DNA of 64,000 bases from NCBI GenBank assembly GCA_023512835.1, contig CM042091.1, forward strand, positions 49,565,158 to 49,629,157, given 5' to 3'. The translations under genes and the position numbers were made by a program. Of this stretch, positions 1-11,544 are shown piece after piece. This DNA is from Taxillus chinensis (lineage: Eukaryota > Streptophyta > Magnoliopsida > Santalales > Loranthaceae). Within the stretch, counting starts at the first letter, position 1; each line of letters starts with the position of its first letter. Below the pieces are notes generated by a model. It ran no database searches. It saw nothing but the letters and a program-made list of their open reading frames with translations, and was not told the origin of the DNA.

Positions 1-592
1 TAAGGTTAACGGGGAATAAGTGAAAGTGAAAGTGGAGCATAACTCTTCTTTAGTATGCAGTTGCGCAAGATAGACACACATGGGTTTTTTTTTAAATTAT
101 ACTTACCTTAAATGTTGTATGAGAAAAGTGATAGTTTTTTTTAAAAATAATTTCATATTTTTTTTGTCTTCACTTTCTTTCTTTTCATTGTAATCTCATA
201 TATTTGTTTTGCTTGAAGGAGCATATGGAAGGAGAGAATAATTAAGCCAATTAAAAGTAAGAAAGAAGGAGATAGAGTACACCCAAAAAGAAATAAGTAA
301 TTAAAAAGTAGAAGAAATAATAAACTTAATATCACCGAAAAAGGTTTTTATGTCACTATCTTTTAATTTTATCATATATTTTTATTTTTTTAATAAAAAA
401 AAAAATCGAGGCCTTTCCATTTTTACAAAAACAATAAATGAGAAAGTGCAAAAGCAAACCACAAGATTTGTTTCCTTTTATTTTTCCCATAAACCATAAA
501 TTGTGAAGACCAAAAAAAAAAAAAAAGTAAACCAGCAAAAACTACAAATAGAGATAGGCGAGTGGTGGGGCTCTTAGGGAGAGGGCGAGGGC
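1..592. other. AT-rich upstream region of F-box gene (copy A)
   Basis: Very AT-rich sequence with poly-A/poly-T runs leading to the F-box start at 593. It is repeated at 25923-26527 with small indels, mostly at homopolymers and near CAG/CCAG sites around 390-500. I could not place a convincing TATA box. Long reading frames here are antisense shadows or low-complexity. Confidence 0.6.
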
Positions 593-1951
593 ATGGCGTC
601 CGGTGCACAGCTAGTGATCGTGAAAGCCCAAGAAGAGAAGTCGGATCGCGATTGGACATCACTTCCGGCAGACATCCTTCACCTTGTCGTGCACCGTCAA
701 TTCTACTACATCCCCGACTATGTGCGCATGGGCTTCGTGTGTTCCTCCTGGCGGGCAACGGTTCCTGCCGAGCTCCGGTCATTCCCCAAATTGCTGCTGC
801 TGGCTTCCACTCCAGGTAGCCACCAGGAAGGCAGCAGCCGCAGCCTTTTCGCAGCCGACAGAAAACCCTTCCTCCATGGGGGGCTCCCAATAAACTTGCC
901 ACCGCCGTTCGAGAAGCGCTGGTGCGGCTCCTCTTTCGGCTGGCTAGCTGTGGCAACCGACTACGAGATTGACAAGAAGCAGCAGCACAAAGTTGCTTTG
1001 GGCGTAAGCCTCCTCAACCCCTTCACGGGCGCCACCATTCGCCTTCCTCCAATCATTATGAGACGCAGGAAGGACGCCCACTTTCGGCCCCACCACGAGT
1101 ATTGGTGCTATAAAGTGGTGCTATCCGCCGACCCTGTTACTGACCCCGACACCTTCGAGGCGGTTGCAATGTATGGCGCCTGGTGTCGGTTGGCCCACTA
1201 CAAATCGGGTGCTAAGTGTTGGACATACGTGCCTGCGAATGCTAGGATACAACCAACGGCGGGAAGCAAATTTAAGAAGGTGTGGCATTGCTTTGATGCC
1301 CTCCATTACAGGGGGAAGTTCTATGGGCTATTCAATGATGGTCTCATTTTTTCCATTGAGCCAGGAGACAACCTGACACTCAAGACCATTGTTCCACCGC
1401 CCAATTTTGAGGGTTATCGTGGTTCCTACAGGCAGTATATTGTGGAATCATCCACCGGTGATTTGTTGGTCGCTAGGAAATGGGATCGTAGGTGGAAAAT
1501 TTTTAAGGCAATTGATTCCTGCAGTGGTGGCACCTGTGATCACGAGGAGGTGAAAAGCCTAGGGGACGATTCCCTCTTCGTTGGGAGCAATAGATCAGTG
1601 GCGCTCCCAGTCTCCGAGGCTGGACGTGCGTTCTTGCCGGGATGTCGAAAGAACTGCGTCTACTTCACTGATGATGAATATGAGAATTTAACATGTGATT
1701 TGGAGATGACATGCTACAGCTTAGATCAGGACGTCAGCCAAGACTGGCATTACGATGAGGACGGTCCTTCATACACCCGCCACGAGAATTTAAGTGATCG
1801 TGTGCCTGTGCCTGCGGAGATGACATGCTACGACTTAGCTCAGGTAGACTGGAATCCCGAGGAGGATGTTCCTTCACACACCCACCACCCTTGGCCTCCT
1901 CCAATTTGGATTGAGCCCAACTTCACTCCATTTAGAAATTCAGTCCCTTAA
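593..1951 (+). CDS. F-box protein with DUF295 (KIB1-4-type) domain, copy A
   Basis: A 452-residue single-exon gene. The start MASGAQLV is the first ATG in frame before the F-box. Residues about 20-60 form the F-box (LPADIL, then a VCSSWR box), which in this family binds SKP1 and recruits targets to an SCF E3 ubiquitin ligase. Residues about 90-360 match the plant DUF295 beta-propeller region, including LNPFTGATIRLPP, the family signature near 321-339 (SLGDDSLFVGSN) and the NCVYFTDDEYE end. The C-terminal tail repeats an EMTCY(S/D)L unit at 371 and 409 and ends with WPPPIWIEPNF, a common terminus. Length and single-exon structure suit the family. The substrate cannot be inferred. It differs from copy B only at A87T and E342A in protein, and the frame is free of indels although the surrounding transposons are not. 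Confidence 0.93.
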   Translation: MASGAQLVIVKAQEEKSDRDWTSLPADILHLVVHRQFYYIPDYVRMGFVCSSWRATVPAELRSFPKLLLLASTPGSHQEGSSRSLFAADRKPFLHGGLPINLPPPFEKRWCGSSFGWLAVATDYEIDKKQQHKVALGVSLLNPFTGATIRLPPIIMRRRKDAHFRPHHEYWCYKVVLSADPVTDPDTFEAVAMYGAWCRLAHYKSGAKCWTYVPANARIQPTAGSKFKKVWHCFDALHYRGKFYGLFNDGLIFSIEPGDNLTLKTIVPPPNFEGYRGSYRQYIVESSTGDLLVARKWDRRWKIFKAIDSCSGGTCDHEEVKSLGDDSLFVGSNRSVALPVSEAGRAFLPGCRKNCVYFTDDEYENLTCDLEMTCYSLDQDVSQDWHYDEDGPSYTRHENLSDRVPVPAEMTCYDLAQVDWNPEEDVPSHTHHPWPPPIWIEPNFTPFRNSVP

Positions 1952-3600
1952 ATTATTTTTTATTTTTATTATTATGAACGAGTTTTTTTGATCATGGTGC
2001 CATCGGGGATGGGACAATTGTTTTTTTTTTCTTAAACCAAAAATAAAAAATCTCTTTCTGAGCTCTTATAATGTATTTTTGGAGACTAATACGAAGTGAA
2101 GTAAGGATGTTTGTGTATATATTATATATGCCTGTGATTTTTTTAACTATGACCGATAATTAATTAAAAAAATCCTCAGACATATAAAAGCTTAAATGCA
2201 AAACAATCTTATGTATTTTTTAATTACATTATACCATATGATATTGAACTCACAAATCAATTGCATGGATATTTATATTACATTGAATGTTCAAACACTG
2301 TCTAATTGAGACAGATTTTTTTTTTTCTGGTTGGTGGAAGATTCTAAGCACCAATATGCATAATTTGGTAGACCCTCAATCTAAGCACCAATGTGGCATA
2401 ACCATTAATATCCCAAGCACAACATCATACATTAAAAGTTCTTTAATCTTGAAAAGCTTAGAATTCAAGGCTTTCTTTAGGACAAAACACCAAGATGACA
2501 TGGCAAATAGAATTGTTGATGGTTGTGTAAAATAATAAATTGCACTTTTGAGACTTATTGTAGTCGTTTTAACTCATTAGTAGTTGTGTATCAACGTAAG
2601 AACATTATGAACTAACGTGAGGAATTCCAAAAAATTATGCCAAGCAAGGACTTTAGTAACTAGAAATGAGGGATTCCAACAAAGCCAGGTATAGTGGCCG
2701 AAAATATTTTGCAATAGATGATCTCATTTTTCCCGCATTGAATATATAATTTACAGGTGACATTCATCACAAGAAGTACAAAATTAGGGACCTTTCATAC
2801 AAAACTTTAAGTATCTTGATGTTAGTTCCAAATAATAGATGAGTAAATTTGAGTCACCAAAATAGTTTCGTCCATAAAAAGTTGAACTTGGCCGAAAGAT
2901 GAGTAACACCCCTAGTCAAAGGGCGGAATACATGTCTATGTAAGGTTTTCCAAAACACCTTTGTTGAATCCTATTTAGTCCGGATTATACATGTTTCATC
3001 AAATTTTATTTTTGTAATATTACCTTTGCTTGCCATAGAATTTTGTAAGATAATAAGAGCCATAGAATTTTGTAAGATAATAAGAGCCATGACCGTAGAC
3101 CCGAAAATGCCCAATTTCAGTGGCCTATTCAGAAAGGCCTTTAAATGTCAAAGAGTTAGTTCTGGGCAATAAAAAAAATCAAATTTAAGGATTTGTGACT
3201 TCGACCATGCTTGATTCTAAAGTCGAACAAAAAGTTATGGTTAAAACAACGATCGGGCCTCTAATAGCGGTCAAACGATAATTGGCCTTCAAAATAGCAC
3301 TTTGGATTAGGTCACGAATCACAATCTCTTACTCTATTACTTTCGATCTATAAATATAATATTTTTTAAATTGTAAGTATTTTTTTAAAATAAAATTAAA
3401 AAATAAAAAATATTTTTTTTCGTGATAAAATAGTTTTAAGACACATAGTATATGCTTGGCATAAAAACAAAATCATTTTAAAATAAAAAGGAAACGGGAT
3501 TGCTCGACGCCCCAAGTTCAAAAAATAGTTTTTATAAGATTTTTTTAAATTCCGGATCGCTTTATTGATCCCGAAACTTAAGAACGTCGGTTAAACGCTA
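1952..3600. other. F-box 3' flank and intergenic region (copy A)
   Basis: AT-rich non-coding sequence after the F-box stop, matching 27887-29520. AATAAA-like sites occur (for example near 2532) and could serve polyadenylation. No conserved reading frame or structured RNA was seen. Around 3340-3420 the two copies diverge in an AT-rich stretch. Confidence 0.6.
3032..3085 (+). repeat. 27-bp tandem duplication, copy A only
   Basis: Two exact 27-bp units starting GCCATAGAATTTTG. Copy B has one unit near 28975-29000. It is therefore an indel after duplication, or a difference between haplotypes. Confidence 0.85.
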
Positions 3601-4258
3601 CTCGGTAGAAAACCCTAGACGCCACCCTCTCTTTTCCCACCTATGTCTTGTCCACGTGTCGATTTCTTATTGGTTTAAAAAAGAGAAAACAAAAAAGAAA
3701 CCAAAAAATCAAAGCCACATTTGCCTTATCTCCATCCTTCGTCGTCTTCCCCTCTCTATCTCTCTCCCACGGCGTCTTCTTCCCCACGTCACGGCAACCA
3801 CGCCGGTCGGACTACCACCCTCATGCCCGGCCAACCTCCTCCAATCCTGCCCACGCCACGCCCATACCGATCCAAGCCTAATCGCCCCACCCGAGCCAAG
3901 CGGTAGCCATACCTAACCACCCCCGCCGCTTCGATTCAAGCATAAACCCTAGAATTCGGCCTCTATATAAACCTTATGGATCAATGGATCGCGCCCGGGC
4001 TCTCCCCCTCTCTGGTGGAAATCGAAGACAAAAAAAAAACCCCAAAACCATCTTCTTCCTCAAACCCTATAGAGAGCCCCCGCCAGCCACTATCACTTCC
4101 AAACCGGAATCCGAGCAACCGACGTTGCCACGTCAATCTATCGACATCAATAGCGCCGGCCACCGCACCCATCGGCCGCCGTTCCAAGCTCCGCCAACCG
4201 CCACCACCATCGTCACCGGTCACCCCTAATTGACCACCATCCCTCCTCATCCTCAAGT
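3601..4258 (+). promoter_or_regulatory. CT-rich promoter-like island cut by Reina insertion (copy A)
   Basis: A shift from AT-rich to C/CT-rich sequence. It has a CACGTG core at about 3653, ATTGG (inverted CCAAT) at about 3669, CT tracts at 3740-3780 and a TATA box (CTATATAAACC) at 3962-3972, followed by a C-rich leader. This is the layout of a plant core promoter and 5' UTR. The frame 3976-4230 is not conserved in copy B because of indels, so I treat it as leader. The Reina LTR starts at 4259, so any gene driven from here is interrupted. Its downstream part, seen only in copy B, would begin after 35360. Confidence 0.5.
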
Positions 4259-4604
4259 TGATATGGGTGCCCACTGGAGCGCACGTGGTTCTACAATCGT
4301 TACAAGTGGAGATCAAATTACTAGTACAGATGGAAGTAAAACAATAAGTTGATCGCGTGCATGGATGACAAATGGAAGATATTGATATAGGAAGTTATTA
4401 TTTAACAGTTAATTTACTTACAGTTGGCTTAATTACGGTTTATAATATGGTTGTAATTTGCGGTTTGCGGTTGATTGTATCTGAATGTCTATTTAAAGGA
4501 TACGTTATAAGGAGAAATATTAAGAAGTATTTTCGAATATCCTTGTTCTCTGCTATCTCTCTTCTTATTTTCAAATTCTCCATTTAACACGTGTGGACAT
4601 AACA
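4259..4604 (+). repeat. 5' LTR of Reina-like element (copy A)
   Basis: 346 bp, starting TGATATGGGTGCC and ending GGACATAACA, directly followed by a primer-binding site TTGGTATCGAGG that resembles the initiator tRNA-Met type (TGGTATCAGAGC) with changes. Confidence 0.88.
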
Positions 4605-4618
4605 TTGGTATCGAGGTT

Positions 4619-5632
4619 ATGGATACCCGTGGAAAAACCAACGCTGAATTTCGTCAAGAGGTTCATGAAATCTTCGCGAGTCATGATTCTCGACTGGATC
4701 GGATTCTCATTGTCCATGCCACTCAAGTCACTAGCAATGAATCCCGTTTCAATCAAATCATGTCTGAATTATAGAATCTTAGAATTCAACAATCTTCTAA
4801 TTCCATCCAAAATACCAACTCTCTGCAACCCAATATGGCCTCCTCTATCCATAGTCCCTTGTCCTCTCGATGGTACCCACAATCCTTCACACATTGAACG
4901 ATTTTAAAATGATTTGAAATTGTTTTTTCCTAAATTCAATGGAGAAGACCCGAATGGCTAGATATACAAGGTGGAACAATATTTCTCATTTAAAGGTGTA
5001 AACAGTCAAAATTGGGTACAATTGGCGTCATTTCATCTTGAAGGGGTGGCTTTTCAATGGCATAGATGGCGTACCAGATTTCACGGAATCATTACTTGGG
5101 AAGAATTCACTAAAGTAGTTCTGCATCGTTTTGGTCCCACAGATTATGATGATCCGTCTGAAGCATTTAGTCGTTTGAGACAGAATACTTCTATTGAAGC
5201 ATATCAAGAACGGTTTGAAAAATTATCCCAACAAATCGATGGGTTGCCAGAACGATTTTTAGTTGGTTGTTTTATTGCTAGACTCAAGGATGATATCCGT
5301 TTGGATGTGAAAATTAAACAACCTACTTCTTTGTCTGAAGCAATTAGAGTGGCTCGGTTAGTGGAAGAGTGTAATTCCCTGACTCGAAAGGTTAATTATT
5401 CACGTTCTCTATCTCTAGGACTTACCGCAAAACCGTCAATTCATCGGTCTAGGAGTGTTAGGTCCACCTCCTGGACCACCGATCATTAAGGCATCACCTC
5501 GGAATGTTCCTCTCGTGCAACGCATTTACGTGCAAGAGGCGCGTGAGAGAAAGGAAAAAGGTTTATGTTTTTATTGTGATGATAAATTCACACCTGGTCA
5601 TTAATGCCGACACAAGCAAATTTTAATGATTG
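4619..5632 (+). pseudogene. Reina-like gag, broken (copy A)
   Basis: Starts at the first ATG after the primer-binding site (MDTRGKTNAEF). Frames change near 4680 and 4910. The retrotransposon gag core is in the frame at 4971-5489 (WVQLASFHLEG, FQWHRW, then TSLSEAIRVARLVEE). A zinc knuckle CFYCDDKFTPGH lies near 5567-5602, but its next codon is TAA where an Arg codon is expected before the last Cys. Copy B has TGA at the same codon. Gag packages element RNA in cytoplasmic particles; this copy cannot be functional as read. Confidence 0.85.
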
Positions 5633-5775
5633 AAGATGTTATAGAAGAAGATGAAAAAGGCAATATTCCAATTAATGAGGCAGATATGGAAATTATGGAC
5701 GAACTAGTACCAGAAATTTCTTTTCATGCTATGACTGGAGTTAATCATCCTGAAATGTTTTGAGTATTAGGCAAA

Positions 5776-6225
5776 TTGAGGAATAAAGATATTATAATAC
5801 TCATTGACAATGGAAGTACCCATAATTTTATTGATCAATCAATAGTTGCCGGTTTAATCTGTCATTGTGAAAGTGATAAAACATTCCAAGTAATGGTGGC
5901 GAATTGTGAAAAAATGGAGTGTTCAGGCATATGTTTATTTATTTCATTGGTAGTTCAAGGACATTCTATCATTACCGATTTTTATGTTCTTCCTGTAGCC
6001 ACTTGTCAGGTTGTACTTGGAGTACAATGGTTACAGACGCTTAGTCCCATTGAAATGGATTATCAAAGGTTATTGATGACTTTCAAGTTAAATGGAAATC
6101 ATTGTCAATTTCAAGGAATTAGAAGATCGGGTCTGGAATTTCTTTCTCACAAAGAATTACGCAATTGGATGACAAAGGACTCTTTTTACAAATTAATGAT
6201 ATTGAGGAAGATGCCATGAATTGAA
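5776..6225 (+). pseudogene. Reina-like aspartic protease region (copy A)
   Basis: The aspartic protease motif reads LIDNGSTHNF (Asp codon at 5806), with Asn where the family normally has Ser or Thr. It is followed by the conserved LGVQWLQTLSPIEMDYQ segment. A compensated frameshift after IVAG changes a few residues compared with copy B. It would cleave the gag-pol polyprotein. The downstream frame continues to the deletion at 6425. Confidence 0.8.
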
Positions 6226-6425
6226 GCATAGTGAAGCCGTGCAAGAATTGCTCCATCAATTTGCAGAGGTGTTCCAAGAACCAAAAGAATTACCACCATC
6301 CCGTGATCACGACCATCACATTCCATTACCGTCTGGAAGTAACCCAATTAATGTGCACCCTTATCGATATTCGTATTATCAAAAATCGGAAATCAAAAAC
6401 ATGGTGAAAGAATTCTTAGATTCTG

Positions 6426-6476
6426 TCGCATGAGTCCTTACCCATGCCGATGTTCGTATTATTCGATATTTGCACC
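6426..6476. other. Deletion junction with templated filler (copy A)
   Basis: 51 bp replace B 32351-37535 (5185 bp). The first ~22 bp copy the right flank (TCGCATGAGTCC with one inserted T), so the right flank appears twice. The rest is built from short blocks also found in the Reina left flank (CGTATTAT, CGATAT, GCACCC), in shuffled order. This is typical of end joining with template switching. Confidence 0.75.
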
Positions 6477-8300
6477 CTATCTCGCATGAGTCCTACCCAT
6501 GCCTCTGTCGCACGACGCCCTTCACCAGCGGGACTACAAGCGGCGGTCGGCTTTGGGGCTATGGCTTGCCCCTCTAACTAGTGTGAGTTGTTGGATGTGT
6601 GTGCAGGTTGGACTAGCTGGACTTGACGTGTTGCGCTTGGCCTCCCCCATTATTGATGTGCCTTCCACATGCTCGACAGAATTCCCCACTGAGAGAATTC
6701 TACACTGGTTTGTATCCCTTGTGTTCACTCTCATCTCTTTTGGTGCTGTCAATCCGTGTGGTGTTATTCTATATGTGATTTGATTCTGGCCTACTATTTG
6801 TTGCTATGTGCCTGTATTTACTAGCTGTTTTGGTAGTTGGTAGGTTTTTTTATTTTTTTTGTTTGAGCTCGTCTACTCTTAATTTATAAATTTTGAATAT
6901 TAATTTGTATCAGTTTTGTTGGTTGAAATGGGTAACAAATTTGCAAGGATTTAGGTTTTGTTTATTACCGATTTATCTGATTCTGGACAAAACATGTGTG
7001 GATCCTTTAAAAATTACCACCATTCCTTTAAATAAACTAATGATACTAACTCTGCAAAAAGTTTCCTTCTACTACATGCATGAATTCTATGTTTAGTTCA
7101 ATGCAAAGATGGGATTTTTGTAATTATACCGATAATGCAATCTTTGTCACTAATATCTTGTACACATTGTTTGGGATTTTTGATGAAGTAGACATTCCAA
7201 TAGCTAAAAATGAATCATAAGTTAATCGAAACATGCCCTTACTATCAAGTCCAACAACCATTTAATATTGTTATTAACGGTTCGGATAGAAGCAAGCATG
7301 CAAGGATAAAATGAACTTAGCTCCCCCTGAAAGTCCTCACCAAGGTTAGAGCAGCCTCACTCAAATATAACTTTCTTTTCTCTCCTCTCATGCCTTACTA
7401 TCAATGCCTAACAGCTAAGGATTTACTCTTACACCCATTACTAGCTATTGATTAAGTTTTTTGCCACGTAAACATGAGAGATCCCCATTATTCTCGTCAA
7501 GGAAAACACACACTCTATTCTACTTACCGATAAACACTTGGAGCTAAAGATTTAAGCTCACACTTGTGACACAAATTGCAACACAAAACAACTTAGCCAT
7601 TATGGCTGCAACACCGAAAACAAAAACACATATAAACAAGTAAGCCATTGTGGCTTTTATTAGGCAAACACGTTTTTTCTGTTTTTTTTTTTTTTCACAC
7701 TTCTTTTTAGCAATAACCTTACAAGGTTGCATTTTATGCTCTCCCTTGATGGATTATTCACTCGCTATTGTCCTCACACAAGCCCTTTTTTTTTTTTTTT
7801 GAAACAAGAAATAAACGGAAATACTTGAATCACTAACATCATACACCAAACACCGAGCACGAATAGGTACTTCGTATGCCTAAGTAACTCCAACCATTAA
7901 ATAGCTAGTGATGAATATTAAGAGCAAATTGAGAACCCAATAACCCATAAAATACACTCAAAGGCAAGATAATGGTGCTCTCAAAAAGTATATGCCTATT
8001 TCCGCACTTAACTTCAGGGTTTACAAAGCTCATCCTATCATAACATGCTCACTAACTATTCAAATGTCAGCTCCAAAATCATGGTGATATCATACAAAAA
8101 GTAAAGACATGCTCAACTAACTTATAACACACCTTAACAATTGAAACATCTTTATCACAACAAGATACTAAGGTGGTCAATATAGTTAACCAGAATTTGC
8201 ATACCTTGGTAGCCATGCACCTCACAGGCAAAACATACATTCACAAAGCAAAAACATAAAGCATGCATGCAAACAAACAAGCAACCGGTTCAAGGGAAAC
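6477..8300. other. CACTA-derived and Athila-like 3' non-coding stretch (copy A)
   Basis: Matches B 37536-39363. No conserved reading frame was seen. In copy B this sequence lies inside the CACTA element, so here it is a CACTA remnant with both termini lost. On the minus strand it follows the Ulp1-like gene and contains purine-rich tracts (poly-C on the plus strand at about 8299-8311; CCCCCT near 7320) that could be old polypurine tracts. I could not find a 3' LTR matching the 14030-15010 LTR. Confidence 0.55.
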
Positions 8301-8369
8301 CCCCCCCCCCACACTTAAATGATGCGAGGCCCTCGAGCATGGGGAAAGGAAAAAAAAAACAGAAGACCG

Positions 8370-10675
8370 TTACCGGTTGGTGGGAACGCTATAGTAGAAG
8401 ATAACATAGGCCACCATTCTTCTAAGACGTGCGACAAAGTCAGCCGAGGTTTCTCCTGTGAGCGCCCAAGTATCCTTATCTCTGCAACGAGCTATCAACT
8501 AATAGCAGACAAAAAATCCCACAACTGAATTGATCAGGTTGTTGGGGAAGCTCCATTTCATTAAAGTGCACCAGAGGAAACTTGGATGTCAACGACCCTT
8601 CTTTTTCGAGTGCATTTTTGATTTTTTTCAAGAAACCATGGACAAGCTTCTTCTTTCGTGTGGAAAACCCATGGGCTTGGCTCGGATCATAAAGGACGGC
8701 ATGGCCCACGGTCAGGTCCAACGCAAGAGTACAAAGTGTCGATCAAGGAGGACCGGTATAAGAACCTCATGGACCTGGTGGCAAGAGCGATGTCCTTCTA
8801 TCGCTCCATTCATCCGCCGGCGGAAAATATGCTCCTCTAACGGCTGCCCATATATCTCGCACAGCATGATAGAGGTATCTCGAGCCATAGGGTAGTCGTT
8901 GGGCTCGGCCTCCACCACGTGTCGCATCGTACGGCAGAATAAGTCAACGTTATCGGAAGATAAGTACTCATCGCCTAGGATACGTTGTAAATAAGATGAC
9001 GTGAAGACTTCGAATCACGCGTAAAATGCGCCTGCAAGGTGTCTCCATAAGTAAACTGCTGAAAAGCAACTGTGGCATCAGCAGTGGAGAGGGCCGGATG
9101 AAGATGAATATAGATGGGCTCCCCTAGGTTATCTTCCTGGGGAGCTTCGATGATGCGCCAGACCACCATTGCAACGGCCCGGATTAAGGGAACTAGGGCC
9201 TATAAAGAGCTGGGCCCTACTGGTGGTGTCAAATAAACAGAACTGCTGGAGGGAAGGGTGGAGCGGTGTAAGGCTCCACCTCTTGCGGATACCGTGGAAA
9301 CTCCGGTGTTTGTTCGCTATGTGCACGCGTCGTTGCTGTACCAGGCAGGTGACGGTGCGCCAAATGGATCCTCCACAGGAGGTGTAGGAGTTTTCTTCTT
9401 CTTCTTCTTCTTCCCCAGGGCCTTCCAGATCTTACCAAGCGGACCTTTGACTTCCTTCTGCTCCTTGAGGATGAGAGTTTGATTTTTCTTCACAGCCCGA
9501 TCTCCTGAATGGTTTCCGCCTGTGTCTCCTGTAGTTGAGCGGTTTGCCTCCGTATGTCTTCATAAGAAGCGTAGGAGTTGGCTCCGGGGCTTCCCATGGG
9601 CGGGCAGATGGACGAGACGTTGCTTGTTGATCTTGAGTGATGTACTCGAGCAACTCATCCAACTGAAGTCTTGTGATGTGGCCATTAGTGAAGGCCCAAT
9701 TAAGAACGTTAACTTCACTAATAACATTGATGCCTTGGAAGAAATTGTAGATTTCCTCCTTGTGAACATTGAACCGCATGTACATGGCGTCAAGCGGAAG
9801 ATGTCTTGTCGGCGGGCATTCATGGGAGTGGAGGTGTCCCTAAACCGCTCGGTGGGTCGCTCCATATGCACGCTATGACGTGAAGGCCGTGGTGCAACGT
9901 GGATACTATCTCCCCATTTGCCCTTGTAGCTAACTCCTAAGGCACCCTTTGGATGGAGAACTCGTAACCGCAGGTTATCCAGGAAAACAGTGGGGACTAC
10001 TTGAGCACTAAGATGGCCATATTGATATTGCAAAAGCATGCTAAGTAGTCAACCATATAAATATTTATGAATGTCCCGTTTCCACAATTTAAAATTTTTC
10101 AGCAGCCCAATCAATGTGTAATCGACGATCGATGCAAAACATAAACTCCAAATGGGACTTAGGGACCGAGTCTACGCCACTAGTCTCGTAACAGTAAGCA
10201 CCTCCCTACCAAATTGGCAAAGCAACGGTATTTCCCATGAAATCCATTTTTAGTAAATTGCCGACGTTTCCCAAATTCCTTATTATCTTGTAAAGTTCTA
10301 CCATAATCTCCTAAGGTCAACACAGGCATTGCATGCATGGGATTTGCGAGATCAAAGCGATCTCTCAACATAGCAGGAGAAATAACCTCCCCAATTATCT
10401 CATCATCTTCCTCATTGACATAGACTGAATTATAAAAGTCTAACATGGCAGGGTAATACAAATCATCTGCGAGCGCATACTAACCTTCTCGGTCCCAACG
10501 CTTGCAGTTTGGTCATAACTTCTTCGGTCCAGTCAAGGGTGGAGGACTCCAGGATCTCCCAATCAAGCACATTCCCCACGAAGATAGTGTCGGCGTCTCT
10601 CAATGCCGAAGGCATAGAGGTGGCAGAGGCTTCAGGACTGCCTTCTCCTTGGCGGGCTCTCCTTGTGTGCACCAT
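8370..10675 (-). pseudogene. Transposon-borne Ulp1-like (C48) cysteine protease gene, frameshifted (copy A)
   Basis: Starts at MVHTRRARQGEG (ATG at 10675). The N-terminal half resembles a plant transposon-associated domain (LYYPAMLDFYNSVYV, then ISPAMLRDRFDL). A middle region with LQLDELLEYITQDQQ, a basic/glutamine-rich part and an acidic run follows. The C-terminal part (8476-8927) is Ulp1-like: LLDRHFVLL (His), VLYDPSQAHG (Asp) and QQPDQFSCGIF (Gln and Cys), in family order. Ulp1-type proteases cleave SUMO or similar modifiers. Several frameshifts break it, and about 18 bp present in copy B near 41430-41450 are missing. It is the same transposon block as gag-protease at 11545-13823, not a host gene. 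Assignment of the N-terminal domain is tentative. Confidence 0.72.
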
Positions 10676-11240
10676 GATTAACTAAAAAGGAATTTGCTCT
10701 CGGCAAGAAGGAAGAGGAAAGTATGAGATGTGAGTTTGAAGCTTGGAACCCATCCCTCTTTATAGTGATTCGCCACAAGGGTAAAAGACGAAAAGGACCC
10801 TCTTAAAGTGCTCCATCGTTTTCACGTGCAGAACAAAGAAGACTCTAGAAGATGCCAGCTAGCTCCCATCGAAATTTCAGATTGATTGGACAATTATAAG
10901 TGTGCACGTGAAAAGCATGTTTTCACGGGCAAGGCTTGGATGAATCTAGACACGTCCAACTGTCTTCCACCAAATTTTGAGCTCGAAAAGACGCTTCTAT
11001 CCTTGTGCACGTGAAAAGCCTTCTCACGGTCGGGGTCTTTTTTGTCCAAATTGCACCGATGAGGTCATGAATGAACGTAGAGCCGTATACATGTGCACGT
11101 GACAAACTCTTTTTCATGGGCAAGCTGGTTGACACCCTTCATCGAAGCCCAATGTTGTTAAAATTTGACAGACTAGTAGCCCATCTCCCAAGGACAAAAA
11201 CGTGTCGGTTGGTGGGCCCAAAATACCATCTCATAATCCA
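10676..11240 (-). promoter_or_regulatory. Internal promoter region of the Ulp1-like gene (copy A)
   Basis: On the minus strand a TATA-like CTATAAAGAGGG lies at about 10758-10769, some 80-90 bp before the ATG at 10675. Upstream are hairpin-forming repeats built on GTGCACGTGAAAA and TTTTCACGGGCA (for example 10903-10931, then near 11005-11030 and 11093-11125). The layout resembles the Tekay and Athila-like LTR promoters in this window. Confidence 0.5.
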
Positions 11241-11544
11241 TTACTTCATCTCCTTGGTTTGGCAATGGATTGGAGTGGGCCCCTCTCGATTTAATTCAAC
11301 CGGGCTTGGATGTGGGCCTTAGAAAAGTTATCTAAAGTTCGATACACAGGCCCAAGTAAGCCCAAGCGAAATAAGCTCCATCAAGGAATTTGGGCCTAGG
11401 CCCTGGTTCAAATGCCGCAAATAAAAGTTAAAACAAAAACAGATATACACTCCCTACGGACTATGGGTTAAAGCACACAATAAAAATATCCCTAGATATG
11501 CGCTCCATGTTGAACACTACTGCGTCTTCATCCACACGCAGCGT

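Larger units (their letters stand above)
4259..6425 (+). mobile_element. Reina-like Ty3 chromovirus, 3'-truncated (copy A)
   Basis: The 5' LTR (4259-4604), primer-binding site, gag and protease match the complete element in copy B (30183-35360). The left target-site copy CAAGT (4254-4258) is present. Sequence identity stops at 6425, before the reverse transcriptase, at a deletion junction with filler DNA. Reverse transcriptase, RNase H, integrase, chromodomain and 3' LTR are absent. Confidence 0.9.

Noticed and set aside
423..956. 177-codon minus-strand frame over the F-box start
   Set aside because: Antisense shadow of the GC-rich F-box coding sequence.
3976..4233. Pro/Ser-rich frame after the TATA box as a coding exon
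   Set aside because: Copy B (29899-30153) reads a different protein because of indels, so no frame is conserved.
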